Notes: a model not told the origin generated them from the sequence alone. DNA of 64,000 nucleotides from Shimia sp040370365 (GCF_040370365.1 NZ_BAABWQ010000001.1:868001-932000); one strand, 5' to 3'; counted from the stretch's first letter, positions 35,218 to 44,214 are shown. A program made the numbers and translations.

Positions 35218-35904
35218 TCACTTCAATGCGATCTCAATGGCCGCAGCGCAGTGGACGAGTGTCGTATCAAATACCGGAACCGATACGTTACTTTGATTGA
35301 GCAGCATACCAACTTCGGTACAACCGAGGATCATACAGTCCGCGCCAGCTTCACGGAGGCGGCTCGCAATAAGAACATACTGAGCTTCGCTGCTTGGTAA
35401 ACTGATGCCCTTGCACAACTCCTCGTAAATTATGCGATGCGTCTCTGCCCGATCAGACTCGTTTGGCAAAATCGGCTCAAGACCAGCGTCCCGCAAGCGC
35501 CCCGTGTAAAATTCTTGCTCCATTGTGAATGCCGTTGCCATGAGACCGGGGCGCTCCAACCCCGCATCACGAATTGCCTGTGCGGTCGCGTCAGCAATGT
35601 GAAGCAAGGGTATGCCGACACCAGACATCATTTGCTCACCGAGCTTATGCATGGTGTTCGTCGCAAGGATCAGGACGTCGGCACCGCCACGCTCAAGCGC
35701 TTTGGCCTCGTTGTTCAAAATCTCACCAGCCCGTGACCATTCGCCCCGCGCTTGCAGCGCTTCTATCTCTGCGAAATCCAGTGAACGAATAAGCAATTGA
35801 GGCGAATGCAACCCTCCAAGGCGCTCACGGGTTAGCCTGCAAAGCTCAGCATAATAGAGTTGCGTCGATGCGGCGGACATCCCGCCGAGTATACCAATCG
35901 TTTT
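35218..35904 (-). CDS. Aspartate/glutamate racemase family protein
   Basis: A roughly 228-residue cofactor-independent amino-acid racemase. It begins KTIGILGGMSAASTQLYYAE after the start codon. The first active-site position is threonine in LILATNTMHKL and the second is cysteine in MILGCTEVGML, the Thr/Cys pair seen in the YgeA-type L-aspartate/glutamate racemases rather than the usual Cys/Cys. The start is probably the TTG at 35904, since the frame upstream runs through an inverted repeat and has no family similarity; no strong ribosome binding site is visible. It appears monocistronic. Confidence 0.87.
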   Translation of the reverse strand, partial: KTIGILGGMSAASTQLYYAELCRLTRERLGGLHSPQLLIRSLDFAEIEALQARGEWSRAGEILNNEAKALERGGADVLILATNTMHKLGEQMMSGVGIPLLHIADATAQAIRDAGLERPGLMATAFTMEQEFYTGRLRDAGLEPILPNESDRAETHRIIYEELCKGISLPSSEAQYVLIASRLREAGADCMILGCTEVGMLLNQSNVSVPVFDTTLVHCAAAIEIALK

Positions 35905-35928
35905 CAAGCGTGCCCCACTGAGAGTGAA

Positions 35929-35950
35929 TAGTTGTTGATTTGAACAACTA
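35929..35950. promoter_or_regulatory. Perfect inverted repeat before the racemase gene
   Basis: TAGTTGTT, six spacer bases, AACAACTA: exact 8-bp arms in a 22-bp dyad, 25 bases upstream of the preferred racemase start. Form and position fit an operator. No regulator gene is adjacent. Confidence 0.6.
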
Positions 35951-36267
35951 CTCGAAAACGGACATCTGGTGAAGGTCTTGTAGGTCCGGCTTCTTACCAA
36001 TTCGCGACGTAGGTGGCCAAGGTCAGCTATCGCAGGTTTGTGCCAATGGCTGTTGGGCTACTTGGGGCAGCTCTGCGCCGAAACCACCCGTTTTCCGACG
36101 CCTCAGACACATCAGAGACCAAGAGCTTAGCGCCACGTTCCCGCAACGCGCGCTGTCGCTAACCCACGTCACGCAACAAAAACGAGGCCCGTCTCACTGC
36201 GCCCGGGCCCCAAAATCCGCACCTCCGCATTACAGCCGTAAAACAGACGTAATACCGACGGTCTAAA

Positions 36268-37497
36268 TCACAGCTTTTCCTGTGTGTATTGGCGCAGCTC
36301 TTTGCGGGCCACTTGGCGGCGATGCACCGCGTCTGGCCCATCGGCAAGGCGCAACGTACGCACATGTGTCCAGGCTGTTGCCAAAGGTGTGTCTTGTGAA
36401 ATCCCGGTGCCGCCGTGCATCTGCACCGCCTCATCAATCACCTTAAGCGCCACATTGGGGGCCACAACTTTGATCTGGCTGATCCACGGGGCTGCCGCAC
36501 GCGCGTCGCCCTGATCCATCATCCATGCGGTTTTCAGACACAACAACCGCGCCTGTTCGATCTCCATCCGGCACTCGGCAATGATGTCGTAATTCGCCCC
36601 CAGCTGCGCCAATGGCTTGCCAAAGGCTTCCCGGCTTAACGCGCGTTTGCACATCTGTTCCAGCGCCGTTTCTGCCTGCCCAATGGCGCGCATACAGTGG
36701 TGGATACGCCCCGGCCCAAGGCGGCCCTGAGCAATCTCAAACCCTCGTCCCTCGCCCAGCAAAAGGCTCTCTGCCGGCACGCGCACGTTGGTGAATTTCA
36801 GATGCATGTGCCCATGGGGCGCGTCGTCTTGGCCATAGACCATCATCGGGCGCAAAACCTCGATGCCCTCCGTGCCTGCAGGCACCACAATCATCGATTG
36901 GCGTTTGTGCACTGGTAGGTCCTCGCCGCCGGTCTTCACCATGACGATATAGACTTTGCAGCGTGGGTCTCCTGCGCCAGAAGCCCAATATTTCTCGCCA
37001 TTTAGCACATAGTCATCACCGTCGCGTACACAGGACATCGACACATTTGTGGCATCAGAGCTGGCCACGTCCGGTTCGGTCATCAGATAGGCAGAGCGGA
37101 TGTCTCCGTTGAGCAAAGGTTTGAGCCACGTCTGTTTCATGGCCTCGGTGCCATAGCGCTCAAACACTTCCATATTGCCGGTGTCAGGTGCGGAGCAGTT
37201 GAAAACCTCAGCCCCCAAAGGCGTCTTGCCCATTTCCTCTGCAAAGAAAGCATATTCCACGGTGGAGAGCCCAAACCCTTTGTCAGAATCCGTCAGCCAA
37301 AAGTTCCAGAGGCCGCGTTGTTTTGCCGTGGCCTTGAGCCCTTCAAGGATCTCGGTCTGCCGCGCGGTGTAGGTCCAGCGGTCGCCTTTGCCGATCTCAG
37401 CGTGGTAGGCGTCCTCAAGTGGCATGACCTCCTCGCGGATCATCTCTTTGACCTGCGCCAACAGCGCTTCGTTTTCTGGCCGCATCCCCAAGAACAT
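36268..37497 (-). CDS. Acyl-CoA dehydrogenase
   Basis: A 409-residue flavoenzyme. It has the AYLMTEPDVASSDATNVSMS block, VLNGEKYWASGAGDPRCKVY, the substrate/FAD region GRGFEIAQGRLGPGRIHH and the C-terminal QMHGGTGISQDTPLATAWTH followed by VRTLRLADGPDAVH. The long N-terminal helix and RLADGPDAVHRR ending fit the ACAD10/11-like or FadE subgroup. ATG at 37497 follows GGAGAGGAG. An apparent 99-codon extension upstream runs antisense through tRNA-Gln and is spurious. Confidence 0.94.
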   Translation of the reverse strand: MFLGMRPENEALLAQVKEMIREEVMPLEDAYHAEIGKGDRWTYTARQTEILEGLKATAKQRGLWNFWLTDSDKGFGLSTVEYAFFAEEMGKTPLGAEVFNCSAPDTGNMEVFERYGTEAMKQTWLKPLLNGDIRSAYLMTEPDVASSDATNVSMSCVRDGDDYVLNGEKYWASGAGDPRCKVYIVMVKTGGEDLPVHKRQSMIVVPAGTEGIEVLRPMMVYGQDDAPHGHMHLKFTNVRVPAESLLLGEGRGFEIAQGRLGPGRIHHCMRAIGQAETALEQMCKRALSREAFGKPLAQLGANYDIIAECRMEIEQARLLCLKTAWMMDQGDARAAAPWISQIKVVAPNVALKVIDEAVQMHGGTGISQDTPLATAWTHVRTLRLADGPDAVHRRQVARKELRQYTQEKL

Positions 37498-37718
37498 CGC
37501 CGTACTCCTCTCCAACTCTTTGAAACACCTTGTCGCGGGCCTCGGCGGCTGTCTATGCGGGCCGTTCAAAAATGACGCGGGGTCGCGAAAGTGACCAGTT
37601 ACGGAAAGGTGAAAAACTTCGGAAAATTTTTCAGCATTTTGTGACAATTTTTTTCGCCCCAAAACGCATTTCAGGTCTTGCGCCTCTCTCGCAGCATCAG
37701 TAAACACCGCTCCACAGT

Positions 37719-37793
37719 TGGGGTGTAGCCAAGTGGTAAGGCAGCTGTTTTTGGTACAGTGTATCGTAGGTTCGAATCCTACCACCCCAGCCA
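37719..37793 (+). tRNA. tRNA-Gln (TTG)
   Basis: The acceptor arms TGGGGTG and CACCCCA pair exactly. The D arm is GCCAAGTGGTAAGGC, the anticodon stem is GCTGT/ACAGT with loop TTTTGGT and anticodon TTG at 37751-37753, and the T arm is GTAGGTTCGAATCCTAC. The discriminator is G and CCA is encoded at 37791-37793. It reads CAA. Just downstream begins the element relic described next; tRNA 3' ends are common integration sites. Confidence 0.97.
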
Positions 37794-37804
37794 CTAATCC
37801 TTAA

Positions 37805-38168
37805 TCGATACAAGCAAGAAGCTAGATCCACGCTGGGTCTAAGAAATGCCCCTGTTTATGCCCCACTTTAGGAAGCAGCTCTCCCAGTGCCATCAATCCA
37901 CTTTAATATATATGAGTAATGAATTGATTGCATAGTGAAGAGGGAAAGGGAGACCTAAGAGGGAGAGACCTAAGTAGTGGGTTCTTCTGAATTTCTTCTT
38001 CTCTAACTATAAGTCCCAGAAGACTAGAGGACCGAGCATGGCAGAGATCGAGAACCCGTGGCATTCAAGGCCCCTAGATGTGCATCGTTGGTCAGATTAT
38101 CCTGAGGTAAAGAGCTTCGTGGAAATGATCTGGGATCAGTACGTCGAGGAGACTGTTCCTGAGAAGGG
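37805..38168 (+). repeat. Copy A of a diverged inverted duplication
   Basis: This 364-base segment matches the reverse complement of 49321-49678. The near-identical parts are the first 65 bases (including CTGGGTCTAAGAAATGCCCC and GTTTATGCCCCACTT), AGAGGGA(A/T)AGGGAGACCT in the middle, and AAGTCCCAGAA(G/A)ACTAGAG through the following gene start to GAGACTGTTCCTGAGAAGGG. The parts between have diverged. Copy A begins 12 bases after the tRNA-Gln CCA. It is probably a relic of an integrated element. Confidence 0.8.
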
Positions 38169-38346
38169 CCGCAACTTAAATAGGGTTGATTTTGCGAATA
38201 ACAGACCTTCGCTGCGCACTAGACTAAGGTCTGCTTTGGGGGACTTACTGTCGTGTGAACGTCTTCTTTTCCGAGACCTCTATTCCACGTATTCCAAATC
38301 GCATTATAGCCTTCTCCCATATTGTATAGCCACCAAAATCTGCTGA
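38038..38346 (+). CDS. Hypothetical protein, possibly a truncated mobile-element gene
   Basis: A 102-residue frame with ATG preceded by AGAGGACCGAGC, a good ribosome binding site. The first 45 residues include NPWHSRPLDVHRWSDYPEVK and are conserved, though interrupted, in the inverted copy at 49.4 kb, so this part was once a real gene. Beyond residue 45 the copies stop matching and the composition changes (serine, tyrosine and cysteine rich), so the C-terminus may be an out-of-place fusion after truncation. I cannot assign a function. Confidence 0.45.
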   Translation: MAEIENPWHSRPLDVHRWSDYPEVKSFVEMIWDQYVEETVPEKGRNLNRVDFANNRPSLRTRLRSALGDLLSCERLLFRDLYSTYSKSHYSLLPYCIATKIC

Positions 38347-38401
38347 GCCACTGCCAACGCGCTTTTGCCTGGGAACCACACGTTTGGAATTTTGTTGTGG
38401 G

Positions 38402-39388
38402 TTAGACGGCAATGACAACCTTGCCGATGGCTTTGCCGCTTGTGAGGCGATCATAAGCTCTGCTGACACTATCGAGGTCGAACACCTTATCGTCGAGCAA
38501 GGGTTTCAAAGCCCCTGCGTCAACAATTTTCGACAGCTCGGCTAAGATTGCGCCATGCTTTTCACGGCCTCGATTGCTGAGCATGGGAAGCAGCATGAAA
38601 ACGATGTGCAGCGACAGGCCTTTGAAATGAGCTGGCGACAGGTCAATTTCCAAAAGCCCAACCGTGGAGGCGATATTTGCGTTCAACGCCGCGGCCTCAA
38701 ACGAGTTGGTCATGTTGGCGCCACCAACGGTATCAAAGATCAGGTCAAACCCTGCACCGCCCGTGTATTTCCCCACGTAGTCGGCGATCTTTTCAGCAGC
38801 GAAATCAATCGGCGTCGCGCCGTACCCTTTGATTACGTCCATCTGATCTTCGCCGGTGCCCGTGCCATAGACATCAGCGCCAAAGTGTTTGGCCAGTTGC
38901 ACGGCAAGGTGTCCAACCCCACCGGCGCCGCCTTGCACCAGAACCTTTTGACCTTCCGCGACACCGGCGCGTTCCAGACCTTCGTAGGCCGTGATTCCCA
39001 CCAGAGGCATGGCCGCGGCTTCGCGCATCGAGATGGATTTGGGTTTGTGGGCGATGAGGCGCGCATCGGCCAGCATGAATTCAGCCAAGGCGCCCTGTAG
39101 ATCTGCCAGACCACCAGCACAGCCATAGACTTCGTCGCCCACCGCGAACTCAGTCACACCTTCGCCGACCGCATCAACGACGCCAGCAAAGTCCATGCCC
39201 AGCACGGCAGGTAAAGCGGGGGATAAAGGTAGGTCACTGCCCATTGCGCGGATCATTGTATCCACCGTATTCACGCTGCTTGCGGCAATACGAACCACAA
39301 CATGCCCAGAAGTTGGCGTAGGTTGCGGGAGATCGGCGGATTCGAATTTTGCAGTTTCGCCGTAGGCGGTGAGGGTCATGGCTTTCAT
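38402..39388 (-). CDS. Quinone oxidoreductase-like medium-chain dehydrogenase
   Basis: A 328-residue MDR-superfamily enzyme without structural zinc cysteines. It starts MKAMTLTAYGETAKFESADL, has SSVNTVDTMIRAMG, the GMDFAGVVDAVGEGV segment and the nucleotide-binding VLVQGGAGGVGHLAVQLAKH. NADPH-dependent reduction of quinones or enones is expected. The ATG at 39388 is preceded by CAGGATG. A 15-bp palindrome lies about 57 bases upstream, and a 185-base gap with a hairpin separates it from the 2OG oxygenase gene, so it may have its own promoter. Confidence 0.9.
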   Translation of the reverse strand: MKAMTLTAYGETAKFESADLPQPTPTSGHVVVRIAASSVNTVDTMIRAMGSDLPLSPALPAVLGMDFAGVVDAVGEGVTEFAVGDEVYGCAGGLADLQGALAEFMLADARLIAHKPKSISMREAAAMPLVGITAYEGLERAGVAEGQKVLVQGGAGGVGHLAVQLAKHFGADVYGTGTGEDQMDVIKGYGATPIDFAAEKIADYVGKYTGGAGFDLIFDTVGGANMTNSFEAAALNANIASTVGLLEIDLSPAHFKGLSLHIVFMLLPMLSNRGREKHGAILAELSKIVDAGALKPLLDDKVFDLDSVSRAYDRLTSGKAIGKVVIAV

Positions 39389-39444
39389 CGTGCACATCCT
39401 GAAAAAAAGTGATGAGTGCCAGATAAAGCATTTTGAAATGAGGT

Positions 39445-39459
39445 AAATTGGCCCAATTT
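39445..39459. promoter_or_regulatory. Palindrome before the quinone oxidoreductase gene
   Basis: AAATTGGCCCAATTT is a perfect 15-base palindrome about 57 bases upstream of the gene start. It is a plausible operator; the LysR regulator at the head of the cluster is one candidate, unproven. Confidence 0.45.
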
Positions 39460-39573
39460 TAAGTTCAGTATTTCCTTTTTCTAAATAATGAAGACGCTCC
39501 ATCCCAATTAAGGATATGAGGGCCACCCGCTTGGGGACCCTCACAAAGACAGTCTCATCGATGATTTCTGACC

Positions 39574-40482
39574 TTAGAATGGCGCGAAGCCGTCGTCCTT
39601 GGCCTTGGGGACTGTCCAGCGCTGTTTCGCATCAATCTCTGGCTGGCTACCGCCAACACGGGGCACTTGGCCATGATCTCCATACAGCCACAGAACGAGG
39701 TTGGATCGCTCGCCTTTTGTGATTGGCATGGATTCGTGAGGCACACTGCCGTGATGGATCAGGGCTTTGCCGGGAGCAAAATTCAACTCCGCCACCTGAC
39801 GGGTTTCCCGGTCAAAGAACTTCACCCCAGATCCGGAAAAGTCTTCTCCCGGCAAGTTCAAGTTTAGGTTCAGCGTGACCGAAGACGCATCCGTATGAGC
39901 CCGCAATGACGTGTCTGCATCTGCCTGCCATTGGATGGAGAACCCAAACGTCTGGCTGTCAAAACCGACGATATCTGGGAATAGCAGTCGCGAGATTGGA
40001 CGCATGTAGGCATCCATCAACTCACGATAGAAACTCTGAAATCGCGGTGCCGCAAGGTAGCCTTCTGAGCGGCTATCCAACATCGCGCCACCACGATTGA
40101 GCGAAATCCCGTAAGGCGGGCGCAATGGAATTTCCGCATTGGCGACGCGTTCGAGGTAGTCTCTCAGGACAGCAAGGCGTGTCGGATCAAAGAATTGCGC
40201 CTCATAGACGCCTGGGAAGACCTCTTCCCAAAGATCCTTTACCGCGATCTCGGTCGTGGGATCTTGCCAGGCCCGCTCCACTGCGGCGCGCAGTTTTGGA
40301 TCATAAAGGCTGCTGTCCAGAACGCTGTCCTGATTGTCGGCGTCGTCCCATTCCTTCCACGCATCCTGAAGCAGACCCCTGTTCTCATTCCAAAACTGAT
40401 GGACGGAGGGGGTCCGGTTTAACATCTCTTCACGTGTTGGTCGCTTGACCAAACGCGCACGTTCAAGTGAATTCTGTATCAT
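39574..40482 (-). CDS. 2-oxoglutarate/Fe(II)-dependent oxygenase
   Basis: A 302-residue protein with a complete double-stranded beta-helix iron site. The HxD motif lies in LRAHTDASSVTLNLNLNLPG, the distal histidine in HHGSVPHESMPITKGE and the 2-oxoglutarate-binding arginine in RSNLVLWLYGD. KFFDRETRQVAELNFAPGKA precedes the distal histidine, as in prolyl-hydroxylase-like enzymes. It would hydroxylate an unknown small molecule or peptide side chain. It lies on the same strand as the crotonase, SDR and CmcJ-like genes. Confidence 0.85.
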   Translation of the reverse strand: MIQNSLERARLVKRPTREEMLNRTPSVHQFWNENRGLLQDAWKEWDDADNQDSVLDSSLYDPKLRAAVERAWQDPTTEIAVKDLWEEVFPGVYEAQFFDPTRLAVLRDYLERVANAEIPLRPPYGISLNRGGAMLDSRSEGYLAAPRFQSFYRELMDAYMRPISRLLFPDIVGFDSQTFGFSIQWQADADTSLRAHTDASSVTLNLNLNLPGEDFSGSGVKFFDRETRQVAELNFAPGKALIHHGSVPHESMPITKGERSNLVLWLYGDHGQVPRVGGSQPEIDAKQRWTVPKAKDDGFAPF

Positions 40483-40588
40483 CTCATGTCACTCCTCGTG
40501 ACTGTCGCGCAGCTACTGTGGTCTGCGTTTTGTTAAGGAAACCGGGCCGCTCGGGCTGGTTTTGGGGTTGAATTTGGGAGCGGTTGGT

Positions 40589-40619
40589 GGGGTACCCCAA
40601 GCTGCGCTTGGGATGCCCC
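40589..40619. other. Hairpin between crotonase and 2OG oxygenase genes
   Basis: GGGG-TAC-CCCAAG and CTTGGG-ATG-CCCC form two paired blocks with a 3x3 internal loop and loop CTGCG. It lies just after the crotonase stop on the minus strand. The T-run (CCCCTTTT) is on the plus-strand side, so it is not a normal terminator for these genes. It may modulate read-through within the cluster. Confidence 0.4.
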
Positions 40620-40634
40620 TTTTAGGTGTGACGC

Positions 40635-41480
40635 TTATTGGATGTCCTGGACGTTCATGACCAAGGTGTTCCAGTTGCGCTGGTTCTCGATGTCATGCTC
40701 CAGCCCTTGCTCATCTGCGATGCCAAAGCGTTTGACAGCAGGCGTCTTGCTGGTCGCTTGATACAGCCAATAGGCTTCTGCCTTCAGCGCCTCATCAATC
40801 GGCTTATCGATCGATTCATAGACCATTTGCTTGCAGGCATTGATCGAGTCTGCAGGGAACTTGGCAATGCGATTGGCAAGCGTGTTGACGTAGTCGTCGA
40901 TCTCATCTGCTTCAAACGCCTTGTTGATCGTGCCCATCGCTTCGGCCTCATCTGCGCTGAAATCGCGGGCGCTCAGGATGATCTCCAGCGCGCGACCCAG
41001 ACCGGTTTGACGGGCCATACGGGAGGCACCGCCGCCACAAGGCAGAATGCCCATGCCAACTTCCATCTGCATGAATTTGTATTTGCCGCGCACCGCAAAC
41101 CGCATGTCCAGCGCCAGGGCCAACTCGTGTCCACCACCGCGCGCAAAGCCTTCCAGCTTGGCAATCGTGGCCTGTGGTACCCGGCTGATGCGCTCACACA
41201 CGGATTGAAGATCAAGCAGTTGGGCCTCTTCACGTGACACAGCCTCAGTGGACATGTCTTTCAGTAGTTCAGTGTCATAGTGGCAGACCCAGATTTCCGG
41301 ATTGGCCGATTGAAAAATAACCACTTTCGTGTCGCGGTCCCGTTCCAGACGCATGGCAAGACTGTTGAGATCAGCCAGCATTTCTTGGCCCTGCACATTC
41401 ACAGTCCCGAAATCAAACGTGACGGTGGCAATTGCATTCTCTACTTTGACGTCAAATGTTGTGAAGTTCTCGTATTTCAT
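40635..41480 (-). CDS. Enoyl-CoA hydratase/isomerase family protein
   Basis: A 281-residue crotonase-fold protein. Both catalytic glutamates are kept: one in GFARGGGHELALALDMRFA and one in KFMQMEVGMGILPCGGGASR. The first oxyanion-hole strand, QSANPEIWVCHYDTELL, is unusual, and the C-terminal 60 residues (SKTPAVKRFGIADEQGLEHD) differ from housekeeping enoyl-CoA hydratases. It may act on a non-fatty-acid CoA ester or even a non-CoA substrate. It sits between SDR and 2OG oxygenase genes on the same strand. Confidence 0.88.
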   Translation of the reverse strand: MKYENFTTFDVKVENAIATVTFDFGTVNVQGQEMLADLNSLAMRLERDRDTKVVIFQSANPEIWVCHYDTELLKDMSTEAVSREEAQLLDLQSVCERISRVPQATIAKLEGFARGGGHELALALDMRFAVRGKYKFMQMEVGMGILPCGGGASRMARQTGLGRALEIILSARDFSADEAEAMGTINKAFEADEIDDYVNTLANRIAKFPADSINACKQMVYESIDKPIDEALKAEAYWLYQATSKTPAVKRFGIADEQGLEHDIENQRNWNTLVMNVQDIQ

Positions 41481-41581
41481 TGGGTTGCCTTTCTTGGGGC
41501 CGCGCAGAACTCTCTGGCGGGTTGCTTCGGTTTCGTTGGGGGTCGATGGACAGGGGCCGCTATCGTGTGGGCCGCTGTTGC

Positions 41582-42370
41582 TTAGGTTTCTTGCGTCACG
41601 ACACTCTGGATGGCCTGCATCACAGCAGCACTATGTGCAGCGTCTTGCGCGGCGGAATGCGGCGGTGCGAACCGTCCGCTGTCGTTGTCAAAATACTTGC
41701 CGCTGGCCGTGGCAAATGAAGCGCCCAATGCGGCTTCACGCAGGACATTCGCGCCAATGCTCAGATCGTTACCGGCCAGCCCGAAGCCTTCTTTGACCAT
41801 CTTGGATGCCAACAACGACCCCGGATTAACAGCAATGATTGCGGGACCATCCGGCAATGCTTTCGCCATCTCATGGGACCAAATTGTGATGGCCAGCTTG
41901 CTTTGTGCATAGGCGTCCATGTCGTTCAGTTTTTTGCGCCCATGCAGAGCGTTCAAATCAATCGGTGCCTGCGCAGCGGACGACAGGTTCACCACACGGC
42001 CATCTTTCGCAATGATCGGCAGAAGATCCTGTGTCAGCGCGTATGGCGCAAAGGTGTTCACCACAAACCGGATATCATAACCATCTTTGGTCACTGTGGT
42101 TGGAGCTTTTAGAACACCCGCGTTGTTTATGACCACATCGATTGGGCTGTGCTTGGCACGTATGCGATCAGCAAGCGAATGCACATCATCCATATTGGAT
42201 AGGTCAGCAACGTATTGCTCAGTTGCACCGCCAACAGTTTTTGCCGCGGCTTCCAGCTTGGCAGCATTGCGACCATGCAGCAGGATTGTGTGCCCTTCCG
42301 CCGCCAAAGTTTGTGCCGTCAGAAGGCCAATACCATCTGTGGAACCTGTGATGAGAATTGTCTTGGTCAT
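41582..42370 (-). CDS. Short-chain dehydrogenase/reductase
   Basis: A 262-residue classical-type SDR. The cofactor motif is ITGSTDGIGLLTAQTLAAEG, followed by HGRN, which favours NADPH; NNAGV is present; serine in VVNLSSAAQAP and YxxxK in DAYAQSKLAI complete the active site. It resembles retinol dehydrogenase/WW-domain oxidoreductase-like SDRs. ATG at 42370 follows GAGAG. It is 36 bases after the CmcJ-like gene and probably co-transcribed with it. Confidence 0.92.
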   Translation of the reverse strand: MTKTILITGSTDGIGLLTAQTLAAEGHTILLHGRNAAKLEAAAKTVGGATEQYVADLSNMDDVHSLADRIRAKHSPIDVVINNAGVLKAPTTVTKDGYDIRFVVNTFAPYALTQDLLPIIAKDGRVVNLSSAAQAPIDLNALHGRKKLNDMDAYAQSKLAITIWSHEMAKALPDGPAIIAVNPGSLLASKMVKEGFGLAGNDLSIGANVLREAALGASFATASGKYFDNDSGRFAPPHSAAQDAAHSAAVMQAIQSVVTQET

Positions 42371-42406
42371 TGGATGATCTCTCTGTGTTTGTCCCAGCAC
42401 TGGGAA

Positions 42407-43192
42407 TTAGGCCGCATACCGAACCAAGGTCCGGCTCTCGATGCTGCGTCGGACGGTATGGATGTTTGGGTCCTCAACCATGTCCAAGGCGCTGTGGGCG
42501 ATGGACGGCAGCCCGCGATTGTCAAAGATATTGAAGAACGCCACCTCATCCGGTGTCATTTTGGACATATAGAGCCAATCATGATCAGGGTTTGCCGCGA
42601 GCCCCATGATCTGGCCTTTGCGATCTGGATAGATCAGGTCCAGTAAGATCCAATCGGCTTCGGCAACACTGGTTGGGCGGATAAATCCCAACGGAGCAGA
42701 ATTGATCGCCGCGCCAATAGGCCTCCAGATGTTGATAAATGCGTAGTGGCCCTTGGACCATTCCGCGGCTTTGTCTTCCCCCAAAATATCGATCAAACGT
42801 TTCTTGGCCCCGTCAACGCTGTAGTCGCTGTGCACATTGCGGGCTGGTGCCCGATCTGCGTTGGGGTCATCCTCCCGCACTGTATGGTCAAAAACGATGA
42901 CCTCCTCGGCGCCAATTTCAGTCGCCAACAGCTGCGACAGTTCCGCGTCGTAGGTTGCCAGCCAATTCCTTTGCGCGTCAAACGACTGCACGACCGTTGG
43001 AAATTTCGCGAAACTGACAGAGTTCTTTGGGAACGACAGACCGGCATCAAAGCGGCGCACGTCGCGCACGGCCATCTGTGTTGACACAAGTTCCGGTGAA
43101 ATCAGGTTGCCGACAATTCCGCCGGCGTCCAACTCAAACGCCTGACGCTCGGGTTTGTGGACATGATAGTTTACGGTTGCGATCTGGTCCAT
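42407..43192 (-). CDS. CmcJ/NvfI-like oxidoreductase
   Basis: A 261-residue protein of the family that includes cephamycin CmcJ and fungal NvfI/AsaB. The start VNYHVHKPERQAFELDAGG, the ARNVHSDYSVDGAKKRL block with a likely HxD iron motif, YAFINIWRPIGAAINSAPL and the distal SIAHSALDMVED then SIESRTLVRYAA are all in family order. NvfI is a 2OG/Fe(II) oxygenase, so this is probably a second such oxygenase in the cluster. AGGAG lies 8 bases before the ATG. Divergent from the LysR gene. Confidence 0.82.
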   Translation of the reverse strand: MDQIATVNYHVHKPERQAFELDAGGIVGNLISPELVSTQMAVRDVRRFDAGLSFPKNSVSFAKFPTVVQSFDAQRNWLATYDAELSQLLATEIGAEEVIVFDHTVREDDPNADRAPARNVHSDYSVDGAKKRLIDILGEDKAAEWSKGHYAFINIWRPIGAAINSAPLGFIRPTSVAEADWILLDLIYPDRKGQIMGLAANPDHDWLYMSKMTPDEVAFFNIFDNRGLPSIAHSALDMVEDPNIHTVRRSIESRTLVRYAA

Positions 43193-43290
43193 TGATGGGC
43201 TCCTGTGTCATCTCGCAAACAGACTTATCACTTCCAAAAACTATATAAATAGCGCACATTTGATTTCACTATTCCGAAAATGAGAATAAT

Positions 43291-44214
43291 ATGGACACTC
43301 AAACTCTGCGCCTTTTTGTGCTTGCAAGCGAAACACTGAACATCAGCGCGGCGGGCCGCACGCTCGGAATGGCGCCAGCTGTTGCAAGCACGCGTATTGC
43401 GAAACTAGAGCGCCTCGTCGGCGCAGACCTGCTACATCGATCAACTCGCAAGGTATCGCTGTCCTTAGAGGGGCAAGACTTTCTTCCCTACGCACGCGAA
43501 ATGATCGCCCAAGAAGAAGCCGCGCTCGCCGCGCTTGGAAAAGGCAGTACAAATGTCGGCGGAACACTACGCTTCGCAGCACCGAGTACTTTTGCCCAAC
43601 TATACTTGGCCCCTTTGTTGCCCAAGTTTATGGACGAATATCCTGACCTTCGGCTCGACTTGCACCTATCGGATTCTCAATTTGATCTCATCGAAGGCAG
43701 TTACGATCTCGCGCTTCGCAACGCAGTTCTTGCCGACAGCAGTCTCACTGCACGTAAACTTGCCGACGATACCCGCATCCTGTGTGCCTCGCCAGATTAC
43801 CTAAACAGCTATGGCACTCCGAAAGTCCCAGAAGATCTGTCGGCGCATCGACTAATCGCATTCAACGCTATCGAGCCAAAGACGCTGGTGTCTACCGCAG
43901 GCACACAAGCATTGTTCGATCCCAAGAATGCCGCCCATTGCTTGATCCTCAACGATGGGCTGACCCAAAAACTAACGACGCTCGAAGGTGCGGGGGTTTC
44001 AATCAACTCCTTCTGGGCGGTGCAAAAAGAGATTTCAGACGGAAGTTTGACCCGCGTGTTGCCCGACTATGAGCTGATAGAAAAACCTGCACTTTGGCTA
44101 CTCTACCCAAAAAGTAATGTCGTTTCTGCCAAAGTCCGCGTATTTATCGATTTTTTGACAGATCACATAGGTCGTTCAATTGAAGCTCGAAAAATGTCCC
44201 AAGCCGGCACCTAA
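43291..44214 (+). CDS. LysR family transcriptional regulator
   Basis: A 307-residue LysR-type regulator. The N-terminal helix-turn-helix includes NISAAGRTLGMAPAVASTRI and AKLERLVGADLLHRSTRKVS. The effector-binding domain begins around residue 90 (GTLRFAAPSTFAQLYLAPLL). It is divergent from the CmcJ-SDR-crotonase-2OG set by 98 bases, the usual arrangement for a LysR activator of that set. A loose dyad, ATTC-N9-GAAT at 43271-43287, lies just before its ATG. The effector is unknown. Confidence 0.92.
   Translation: MDTQTLRLFVLASETLNISAAGRTLGMAPAVASTRIAKLERLVGADLLHRSTRKVSLSLEGQDFLPYAREMIAQEEAALAALGKGSTNVGGTLRFAAPSTFAQLYLAPLLPKFMDEYPDLRLDLHLSDSQFDLIEGSYDLALRNAVLADSSLTARKLADDTRILCASPDYLNSYGTPKVPEDLSAHRLIAFNAIEPKTLVSTAGTQALFDPKNAAHCLILNDGLTQKLTTLEGAGVSINSFWAVQKEISDGSLTRVLPDYELIEKPALWLLYPKSNVVSAKVRVFIDFLTDHIGRSIEARKMSQAGT

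Noticed and set aside
37498..37794. Upstream extension of the acyl-CoA dehydrogenase frame
   Set aside because: The extension is the antisense read of tRNA-Gln plus intergenic DNA; a GGAGAGGAG-preceded ATG at 37497 fits the family start.
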